DNA of 64,000 nt. Source: Balanoglossus misakiensis (lineage: Eukaryota; Hemichordata). How positions within the stretch are numbered: the first letter of the stretch is position 1; every line of letters begins with the position of its first letter. Shown here piece by piece: positions 13,001-24,800 of this stretch. The stretch is from NCBI GenBank assembly GCA_040954595.2, contig CM082593.2, forward strand, positions 4,836,001-4,900,000. The letters run 5' to 3'. The notes beneath the pieces are model-generated. The model saw only the letters and a program-made list of their open reading frames with translations, was not told the origin of the DNA and searched no databases. The position numbers were made by a program, and so were the translations under genes.

Positions 13001-16000
13001 CTTTCACTTCCCTTTTATAAAATTCACATAAAACGCAAAATGACCATAAAAAGTCCTACTGCTGTCACAGTTTGTACAACCTGATAAAAGAAACAGGAAG
13101 AGTAGTAGAAGCATTCATGAGGCATACTAGAAAAAAAGATTTAAAGAATGTCAATTTGATTTACACCCACTAGTATTGGTTAGACAGGCCATACTGGTTT
13201 TCAGGACACTGATATTATGAAAATTGAATTAGACTTTGGAAATTTCGATCTCACCTTGGAATTGACATCAGGGTTGTGGTCATTCTGAAGCAACAAGGCA
13301 GCGGCCTTCGTGTCGTCTTTACGTGCAGCGATGTGCAGAGCGGGAAGTCGCACTTTGCCGGCGCGATCGTTCTCTAACAGCAGTGCGACTACTTTGTCGT
13401 GTCCTTGTTGGAGAGCTACAGCTAGTGGAGTGAATCCATCCTGTTTGGGGGAGAAACGAACGTATGAATCAATATTAACTCAAGAATTTAATCAAAATTT
13501 GTCTGAAATTATTAATAAGGGGTTCACAATCATTCTTGCTGCATTCAGGCCTGTGCATTACAGGAGTTCCCCATCATACATGTGGACAATCCCATTTCAA
13601 TTTCCCTTTTTTGTTTCTCTAAACGATTAACGCTATAAAATTATGAAATATCAATATTCTGCATTGCTTGTTGTGTCGCTGTTACTGGATCTTCTGAGAG
13701 CTTTGTAAATATTGTTCAAACTAAAATCACATCCTATCAGTTTTCACAAGAAATCATTAACACAGAGTCTGTACACTTTAGCCCGCAGCAATATTAACAA
13801 AAGTATTTTGATCACTGGATGCAAATGTCAAACATATGGTCTGTGTGTGCCCTCTGATTGCAAATTGGGTCAACAGATGTTATTCTGGTAATATTTTATG
13901 AATGAAGTGGGACTGTAATGGGTAAACACTCCAAATTCAACACGGGGGAAAAACCCACTAATTTTCATCCTTCATTTATCATTTATTACAGCAGATCAAA
14001 GTACTACAAGATAACATATTAGCTCGCAGGGGAAACCCTACAGTAACACAAGAGACCAGACAACATGGTCTGTATTTCTGAACAATCTGATATGATGCTG
14101 GTTTCGACAGATTCTTGCTGCGGTCAAATTCTACGAGAATCTCACCTCAGTTGCCAGGCTCTGGTTGGCTCCGTTGGCAAGCAGGAATCTGACGACCGAC
14201 TCGTGGTTTTCTTGAGCGGCCATGTACAGTGGAGTAAAGCCATTCTGAAAGAGAAATTTCGTGAAAAACGTCAGTAAATTTCAATCCGATCATTCATATA
14301 TTGGAGTCAAAACAGCAAAAAAATGACCTGAGATTGTCTCAGAGTACCTCAAAAGCATACAAGCTCGTTAGCCTGATTCAATTAGCCAAATTTACTTTAA
14401 GCTATCATTATTTTAACAATTGAACAATTTATTTCCTTCAGACCAAAACGTGCATGAACCTTTGAATGTGGGTAATTTCATGCTTGTTAATAATTCACTC
14501 AATTACTCTGGTTTATTCGGGGGTTTTTTTCAAATATCTGCTTGGGATTTTTTGTGCATCGTGGATTATGAATGAATAATTGGTAAATACGCTAATTTCA
14601 TCCGCTCCAGAACAAAATCACTACAAAAAAGCCAAAACAGCTTAAATTTGTCCATTCAAGATTGAAACTACAGAGAGCAGACGATGAAAACTGTAGACAT
14701 TTCATTCAATGTCTCAGACAACTCCAAATTTTCTTTTATCTTCTCAACCATTCTCCAGTGTATTGGTCAGACTGATCAAAGAAAATGATATTGAGTCTGG
14801 GGCCAAAACAACCAAACCCCTCATATTATTCTCATAACTTTTAAAAACATGGTTTATGATCAAACATAAACGTGCAAAGGGGCAGAATAAAATTACGTAG
14901 TCCCAAACGAGACAGTGGAAAATGAAGATCAAAGACAACGCAGTACATCTACACAAACAGCCAGGCTTAACTAAAATGAACTTCCCCCATCCTAGCCTCT
15001 GAAGTATCGCAATCAGAACAGCATGCAAACTTTCTCATCAATTCTTCAATGTTCCACGATATCATATCTAGCCCCAAGCCGACAACATTCCTGGCCGATA
15101 ACACCTCAGTATCAATTATAAAGTATGCACACACACACACAGCATTCGTTTATCTGTTTTCAAACTATTGGCTTACAACATTTGGTTTGCATTTATTCAA
15201 TCGCAAGTTTCAGGAGTAAGTGCAGCTGGACTTATGGTCAGGGAAATGAATTTGTCCCCCCTTGATATCAGCTTCTGTGCAGAGGACTTCCCTGGAGTGA
15301 CATATCTCGAGCTCTGAAAGGAAGGCGCATGCAATCCTGAAGCCATAAAATTAACTATCACTGATGAGAACTGTTTTACTGCACAGCAATTTCTTAAAAA
15401 GGTAATAGCTTCAGCACTTGACCAAATGGAAATTGGATATTTGGCGAGAGCGGTCACACCGTTGCACATTCAGCAAATTAAATTTTGATACAATCTATCA
15501 ATGCCTTGGGCATCGCAATTCTTTTTTCTTACCAGTCACTCATTTGTTTTCACAGGTGCAGTGTGTTTTAACATGCAAATTGGGGTGGAGTCAGTATGGG
15601 AGGGGACCGAAGGAATGGGGGTGTGGGGGTGGGGAGGGGAGAGAACTGTCGAATATGGACTCACCAGAGACTGAACATTCACATTAGCTCCATGCTCGAC
15701 CAAAATCTTCACAATGTCTTTCTGGCCAGCCAGGGATGCAATGTGCAGAGCTGTGTTTCCTTTCTGTAATTCAATAAAAAACAGATTTCCAGATTAAAAA
15801 CTATCACCATAAGTAGTAACACACATTATATTATACCAGTATATTGATGGTGTAAATCACGCTATTTGATTGGTCGAGACACGACACGTGACCGTGATAT
15901 ATTAGCCATATACCACAGTCATATATCATAGTAAAAGAAAATGCCTTTTTAATATGTTTTATGCAAAGTTTCAATATACTGGCATAATATAATAGCAATA

Positions 16001-19000
16001 AAACACCCCCAGCCATGGTATACCACTCGATTTTGACCAGTTCAACTCCATATACGCACTCGCTATCGCTCGTGCGTATATGTCGTGAACTGGTCAAAAT
16101 CTCGTGGTATACCATGGCTGGGGATGTTTTATTGCTTAAATATAACACATCATACCCAGATAATCTTACTCTAACCACATATAATCCCATATTGATATCT
16201 TATCAGAAATTTCATCCAAATAAATTGCACAGACTAGCACTTTTCCCCCTCCAAACAAATGCATATTACAATTATACGAGAGACATGTGCTTTTATGTGT
16301 TAGTTTAAAAATTGAACTATTTACATGGATTATTGATTTCTTATCTGTAGAAGATACAGATTATATTCTGTGGTTAGGTCCTCACACCATATCAACATGT
16401 GTACTTCATTATTATATTATCTTTTCCACTTAATAGAATCAGGAAACTGCATTCTCCATTAATATTGTACAGATATACATTTAGGGGCATTTCACCTCTA
16501 ATGGTAGCAAGTACACCACAAACGCAAATACACCAGACCCGCAACAGAGACTTTCTGAAGTTTCTCTGAAGGTCTTGAAGTATTTCTGTCTACATTGAAT
16601 GGTGACCGCAGAATGACATTTCAGCTCATTTGTTGGTTTCTGGATCTAAACACGGATATTTGCGGACTGTGATAACCAGGAACGGGAACAAAGGTTAACA
16701 ATCCACGCACCAGAAATACTACGGAATATTTACGGAATTATCGTACGGAGCTGGGATAAAAGAGGAGCTGGATACAAGGGTTATCATGTCACACCGGGAA
16801 AGAGGGTGACAAAATTGTCTCTCTTCTATATCTGGCATTAGTGAGGAAATAAATCAAATCTAGAGACAGTGTCTGGTCGTAAATCTTGATTACTGCTACC
16901 AACATCTACGTAAATCTCGTAAAAATTGGCCCGAAAGACACAAATGTCTACCATCAATCTACGCAGGAAGAAAACACAGTTTAGCTCTGTTTTGACAAAT
17001 CTGTTCAATGGCAACAAAGGTACCAAAATAGCAGACATGTGCTTTACTGAAAATGAAAAACAAGTACAATGTATTCTACTTTCTGCAAATTCAGCCGGCG
17101 TAATATTTATAGCATATTTCAAGACCGAAAAATGGCACTTGGGAAACCAAACTATTCGCAGAACTTGGATATCCTCATCAAAATCCTGGCGACAGTCTAG
17201 CCAGCTTCCTTCAGAGAACGCTTCCACGAAGTCAATTTTTTCCAGTTCCCCAATTTCACCCACATCAAACCCGACACGCAATTCTCAAATTTTCCTAGAG
17301 TAAGCCCTCGGGTACAGAGAACAGAGGGAAACGTGATAGATCCCACAACGTCTGTGTAAATACACCGCTCAAATTTTCAGAACAATCAGTCTTTTTTTCT
17401 AACAGAAATCTGTTTGATGTCCGCGTGTGTTTGAGGATTGAAAATATACAGGGTTTCATTCTCTGGGGCATTTCTCAACTTTCCGGCATCCCGTCCTAAT
17501 TCGTGTTTCCTTGAACTGGGTTTTGCAAATCAAATATCACCCTCGATTGAATTCGGCCGCCCTGGATGACAATTACACACCCTCAGGAGTAAAAGCTCAT
17601 AATTATTCTCAAATTCACCACCAAATTATCGTTTTGGCAATCTCCAGTACCCAATCAAAATTACTATCACCTACATGTATCTATAAACATCAATGAAAAA
17701 TACCCCCAGATTAATAATTTACGAAGTATTATTTTACAGAAGCTAAAGGGACCGAAGTCTGACTGGCCCGAGGCTGATGTTTCTAGCTGAAAATGTAGGC
17801 GTTCATAATTGTGTCAGAATTCACCATCTACCTGGTACCTCTTCAGGCGTGTGATACACTGATTGTGAATGGTGATAATTTTTACAGTGAGTTCAGTTGT
17901 TTTTCACAGATGGGAAAATCATGTGCACCAGCTCAATATATGATTTTCCGCTCATTGCGAGATCTCGCGAGATTCGGTTATTACCACAGCAACGGTATGC
18001 TAGCCAATGTGGGTATCCCATAATGCATTTCACCAGTGGAACTTATATCAAATCTGAAGGCAGGGTAAATTGCATTAACTTCTTTTGTCTCCCTGTAATC
18101 CAATTTTCCAATCACCCTATCTAAATTACAAGAAGATTATGAAAGCATCATAATTCCGTACTGCCTGAAAGTCTTGGCAAAACAAATCTCTGCGAGTCTA
18201 AAATTTCTTACCATTAAAGCATTGTCCCATCTAACGAAAAACAAATAGCTATACATATTTGTCAGGCTACCTTTTAAAATTTTATTAGTCAAAGAATCCT
18301 TTGAGCACCACATGTCTTCGATAAAGCCCACAGTCAACGCGGTCCCTAACCTCAAAGGCTTGTAAAACAATCACAAAAACTCGGCGTACATAAATTTAAT
18401 GGTGTTCTCTTTCCAAAAGACTTGCTACTTCCACTTTTGCTGCTAGGTTACCAGGGGAAGGACCACAAGAACAGTTTGATTGTTTGGTGGACGCTGAAAA
18501 CAACTTTCGTTATTTACAATGGAACCTCGACAGAAAAAAAATGCAGAGAGAAGACAGATGCTCTGTTATTTCTCACGGCCCTTCAATCATGCCATTAACT
18601 GTAGATGGTTTATACATGTACCATCACTATTGACTGTTTCACTTTAAAAGTGAATGGAAGACACCAGTATTAGTCGAATCTAGCAAAACTGCTGACGGCA
18701 TGTTTTTAGCAGCATAACCTTAGCACATTTTAGCACCTCTTTCATACAAACTCAGCTCAATGCCAACACAAACAGGTACGTGACATGCTAGTGTTAAAAC
18801 AATACCGTTTGTACTATGGAAATGTTGGTAGAGAATCATGAGAGTGCTAAGGAAATGCTGGCAGTGTACGTTGCTAGCATAGTGCTGGCATATTATGCTA
18901 GATTCTACCATAACCGTGAATGTTCTGATTTTAAAGGTCCAGAAACCTTCATTCTTAAAGGGACAAAGTCTCTCTCCAGCTGCCCCTTTTCCATTAATTA

Positions 19001-22000
19001 TGTTTGATACAAGACACCATTTATTTTAATGTAAATGTGGATATATAGTGAATCAATGATCAACCACACAAAACTTGCATCCCACTTGTATGATATGAGA
19101 GTAAAAACTCGCCCAAAATGAATAAATGGTAAAGAACGATTCTTCATTTTGGCGAGTTTTTTCACTCTCCTGTCTATAAGAGGGATGGTAGTTGTGTGTG
19201 GTTGAACGTACATTCACTATTTATCCACATGTAGAATAAAAAACGGTGTCTTGTATCAAATAAAATTAATGGAAAAAGGGGCTGCGAGAGACAGACTTTG
19301 TCCCTTTAATACTGTCGGATGCTGAACTCCAGACAGGAATTTTACTTTGAAAACCAAACAATATTTATTTTAAATATATTGGCCTGGTCAATTAATTTAA
19401 CACTGAACATCAGCATGCTTTAGGGAGTAGAAGACTTGGACTTCAAACTCTGTCTAGAACAAAAACACTGTCACAAATACCACACAGGCATACAGCGTGC
19501 AGTCATACACAAACCAACTGCACCCTTGTTTATAGAGTGTTTATTTGAGTTTCAGCCAGTAAAAAGTCTAAAAGTGTTCTCACATGGGGTTGCCAATTCT
19601 AGCTAAATTAATTTCACACTCACATGTAGCATATAGAGTCAAATAAACAACTTTTTTCGCTTTAATAATTATGAAATTTTGGTTTTTACTGATGGATGAC
19701 TTTTGGGGCAAACAACCAAGTTCAAAGGTCTAAAGTTCCGAAATTGTTTTCAAGAGTGAGGACTGTGTCACCACAAGTGTCTTTTTAAGAATATAAACAC
19801 TACCGTAAGGTCAATGTTGATAAGAGGTCACGGATGCAGTTAATGCCGGTACAAAAGGAAACAAGTTTGATTTCTTCAGGAAGACAACTTGACCTTGCCT
19901 TAAGTTGCCATCAATGTTTATCCTCAAACAAAAAGAAATCCTGCGTCTCAAAGATTTGATCAATAAAATAAAATGCCTGTTTACACTCTGGAGCACGAAC
20001 TTCGCGCAGATATTCGTCTCGCGATGAAAACGCTTGCTCACTTTTCCACGCTACGGGTTATTAAAAACCGCAGGGATGAGGGTTAAACTTATAAACAACG
20101 CGGATTGCTTCAGGAACAACACACAGCCAGCGTCGTACATCAATTTGACATTCGCCATTCAGAGGATGTCAGGAGAAAAAAACGCCCAAGGTCAAATATT
20201 TCTCTCAATTATTTCGTGCTTTACTGGTGTGTTTACTCTGTACACAAACGCCCACAGCAATTTTTACCACTTTCCTGAACCCTAATTTCAACATGAGCCA
20301 CGGAAGAAATTTGAGCTTTTTATAAAAACTGTACTTCCAAAAGAAATTACCTTTTCTTTAATCACCTAATATATGAGGTATCTGCAATTTTCTTACTACC
20401 GCAGAATTCATTGCACAGCACACACTTATAATCCATACTCTATTACGCCAGCCTATTTTCTGTAATACTACTCGAACACAATCATTACGAATCATTTCGG
20501 ATCTCTTAAAAAAAAAATCCAGAAAATTTCTCATTTTGATTTTTCTTTTTCATAACTTTTCACCCATCACCACAGAATGTGATGAGTCGGTGATGGGGAT
20601 TATATAAGTGTTTCTCGTCTTTGTGGTTGGTTGCCATGGAAACACAAGAGAAGGATGGGGTGTGGGCGGGTGATTCAATAACGATACATATTCTCTTACC
20701 TTTGTGGCCGCGTCCACATTGGCGCCTCGTTTCAGTAACTCTGCCACGATATTGATGTGTCCTTCTTTTGAACTGAGATGCAGTGCATTGAGTCCATTCT
20801 GCGAAAGCGAGAGAGAAATGCATGAATTTCTATAACGTCTGTCCCATTTTAATGGAAATACACTGATATTAGTCAAAAGATCAATTCTTCGCGACAGCAA
20901 TAATGCAGTAATTTCATAATGGCTGGTGTGAGATCAATAGTATATTTAAATCAACGTAGTACAGGCCTCCTTTGTCACTTGTCAGTCTTGAATAATTTTT
21001 TATTGATTTTCGATGCATATTTAGAGAACCTCAAATAATTGCTACTGGGAAGGCTGCTTGTAATTTCACACTCGTGAAGCATAAATTCAAATAGCATGAC
21101 ATAAACCAGAAACTGGTTCCATTTCCCATTCCAAACACCCCATCTTTCATCGGTCCACTTGAAAATTCACTCCCACCCCTAAATCATGAAGGGATGTTGT
21201 TTTTATCAGATCTGGGTCATATACCAGCGATCTGACCTCAAAAAAACAGGCATGCTTGACTGTGACCTTCTATCAGCAGCGGTCTCAGAAATTCCCTCAC
21301 ATTAATCGCAACCTTGATTAGACTTGGGGGAACAAACAGGGCCTTGTTTTTTGTGTTCGTCAGTGCTATGGGAAAGTTTGACAGATGTTAAAAACGGGAC
21401 ATTCAGAACTATCTGCGGTATGTGGCTGTAGTATACACGCTACGTTTACCGAAGGTGACACACTTATACCGGTTAAAACCAAGGCTGTGGATATCAAGTA
21501 CATGTATGCGTTTTTCACCACTACAACAGTGTGTGTGCTGTCGACTTCACACAGCACAGACACTCAAGAGCGTTTTATCGAATATGCGACAACAGTGTGG
21601 ACAACTGAAGCCACACTGCAGCCTCGCAAGACACGAACGCCAATAAAATCGCAAATGAACGAAAACTGAGCGCAACACCTGTGTTTCGTGGGTATCATCC
21701 AAAATGTCATCGAATCCCGACTCGGCGAGGAGTTGGAACGACGCATCCAAACACTCGAAAATATCATCCAGGATAAAGCTCTTCACAGACCCGGCATCAC
21801 TGACATCCTTTTCCATATTTTCCATGTTATTTTCATTCAGCTGCCGCATGGGTAATATAAACACAGGTATTCACGCTAAAAAATATACACACAGTCCCAT
21901 CCAGAGGTTGTTGCAATCCCAAACTGTTATCTATCCATCACTTTTCCCGGTTGGACCGTGCCTTTTCCATATTTTCCACGTCCTTGAAACCGACCGACTT

Positions 22001-24679
22001 CCAAGTTCAGCGCCTTATCCTTTCCTTCTGCGTTGCTCCAGTAAAATTCCCATGCTTTTGTTTTTTTGTTTGATATTCGATATTCCTGGTTTGTTCCGTG
22101 GGATCCTTGCTTCCTCACACCATATCCACAGAAACTCAACCCAGGAAGTAAGCTCTCCGCTGGGAAGAGAAGTCTCGGCACAGAGTTCTCCTCCCTGATA
22201 AGATTTGCCCGGCACTAACTACAGCACTATCTCAACCACACACATGATAGACTTTATGTACACACTCCGCACTCAATTCAACAGGGGCCCATCTAAAAAC
22301 CGAACTAGGGCATCCCCCCTCTGAGGAAATGGACTGCCCCACTTCGATATGGAGCTATTAAAAATTCAACAGAAAATTCTGGGTCTTCCGGGCACCACCT
22401 CTGCAAAACACACAGCGTGATCGGAGCATCGAGTGAGGAGATTTTTCAACGCACGGCTCGAAGATCTGTGACAAGTACAACCAGCTTTCCTGCAGCGGTC
22501 ATAAAAATAATACACCATATTGCGAGCGGCAGTAACATTTGACTTACAGCAAACGCTTATTTACAACCCTTTTGCTGAGCCTAGGAGAATTAATTATGCT
22601 AATAAGTCTGGGAACCACAGCCTTGTAATTTTATTATCCAAATCGCTAATCCCTCCCCCTTTAATTCATGGTTACTTCATTCAAAACACACATACTCACA
22701 AACACGCATAAAATATTGCGATTGATTTTTTTGCTGGTAATTTAATATTTAACAAAATATTCAATAACTAACAAACGGCAAGACAAATAGCGGGTTAATT
22801 ACATTTTGCAGTCACTAATGTTATTCATTATCCTGAATACAGAAATAACAATTTGTGGTGGCCTTGTACGTAACTATGACTAGATCTTGATGATGTTCAC
22901 TTATGTCAGTGAAGATGGTGTTTTCAGGAATAAAATTAGATATGGTGATTATGTAACCAGACAGCTCTTACACTGCACTGTCAATCCTCTTTCTTTGCTA
23001 CTCTTATAAAACATAAATGCATCAGTTTAAAGATTAGAAATTATTCATTCATTTCTGTTTTTACATCACATCATTATGAATTCATATCCTAAAATATATT
23101 TTCAGAAAAAATTTGAACACAATATCGCAGAGAGATGGAGATGCATGAGATATATATGGAGATAAGGGAATATGAGATCAGAGAGGAAAAATAGGACTTA
23201 ACCTTGGGGGAGGGGAAGACAAGCAATAGGGGGAACAAGATGTATGTGAATGGGGAGACACACACTGTAGGAAGACATGAATGTGTGAGTGGGGTTGGGG
23301 GAGAAATGAGTTGGGTGAGGGAGTGAGACAGTCATTTGATGACCCTACAAATGAGAGGATAGATTATGTGATAGGAGAGAAACAAGAAACAGTAGGAGAA
23401 ATTCAAAGTCATGAAACTGGAAAAGACACGACTGAAACAGGGGGAACACATTAAAGTGACACTAACAGATGAAAGCTGATAAGATATTAATCCACAACCA
23501 TTAAATCGATCCCAGTGCTCATCCCAAACCCTGATATCGTTTCACATTTCATTAAATTTGACCAATTACTTGTCATCTTAAACCACAACAATTTTCAACT
23601 GGGGGCAACAGCGAGACCTTATCACCCACTCTAATCAGTGATTTGTGAGATTTGATATGAAATTCAATGAGTTTGTTCTAGAAAAAGCTACAGTTCAATG
23701 TTATGCCTACGGGGCTGCTTTTATTTCCATGAGAAAGCAATAATTTCATTATTGAACATGCAATATTTTCCTGTCAACAGAGGTATTCCAAGATTGATGG
23801 GAGGGCAGTATCACTGCCACAAGACTATCATTAGATTTACTTGGCGTGTTGGGGATCATGGAATTTCCAATTAGCAAAACCACTGAAGCGCACAGCATCA
23901 TTCTTAATTAGGTGGTACCACCAGGTTGCAAATTACGAGGGACCACAACTAAAACTTTAAATTATTTTCTAATCACAAACTACAGTGACGTCATATAAAT
24001 TTTGCTATTTTCACAAAAAAACAGACATATTCGGAGCATAATTTTTCATCATATCTTCCACGAAATCGCTACTGCTTTCAGGCTTCTACCCCGTTGGAGT
24101 AATGGTATGCTCCGCGGACGACCTTACGACCCATGCAAATTAACATTCCACAACTGCTCCACATTTCTGTCCTCGGCAGTGTTCCCATCATGCATGGCAT
24201 CCATTAGTTTGATAGCGGAAAGCATAAACAACCATTACTTGAAATCGAGTCTGTCCGCATCTGTCCCAGGTCGGGTCTAGGACACGTTGGCTGCTTGTTT
24301 TCTGTTGGTCTTGTTGTTCATGAGAGTAAACCTTGAATGCATTCTACACAAGGATGTTACCCTACCTCATCAACAAACACACTTACGCTCAACTTTATCC
24401 GTTAATTAAAGGCTTAAACCAAGGTGGAATTAACAAACTTGGGAAGCTTTGGAAAACTATTTGCGAGAGATTTTGGCTTCTTGTCTATAAGCACTGCATA
24501 GTCTTGTGGTTTCAGGAAAGCACTCAGTAAGCCGGTGGATTTAGTACATGTATGCTGATAATAATCTCGAGTGAAACATGTACATCATTCTTCATCGTCG
24601 TCTCCTCCTCCTCACCATCGAGTTGCATCATCATCATCGTCGTCACCATCATCATCATCATAAGTAGCACTGCCATTAC

Positions 24680-24723
<44 letters not shown>

Positions 24724-24768
24724 CCACCATATTCGTCATCGTCTTAACCACCATCGTCATCATTATAG

Positions 24769-24800
<32 letters not shown>

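Larger units (their letters stand above)
15764..20699 (-). other. Intron between repeats 2 and 3 (4.9 kb)
   Basis: Holds the palindrome, the antiparallel frames, the promoter-like cluster and MITE copy A, listed separately. No credible exon in frame was found. Two very short acceptor-donor pairs (18212-18230 and 20351-20365) were considered and not accepted. Confidence 0.8.

Noticed and set aside
18212-18230. 19-nt microexon-like segment in the repeat 2-3 intron
   Set aside because: It has good splice-like sites, but inclusion would break the repeat frame.
20351-20365. 15-nt VIKEK microexon-like segment after repeat 2
   Set aside because: Mediocre acceptor and donor. Insertion inside the solenoid is improbable.
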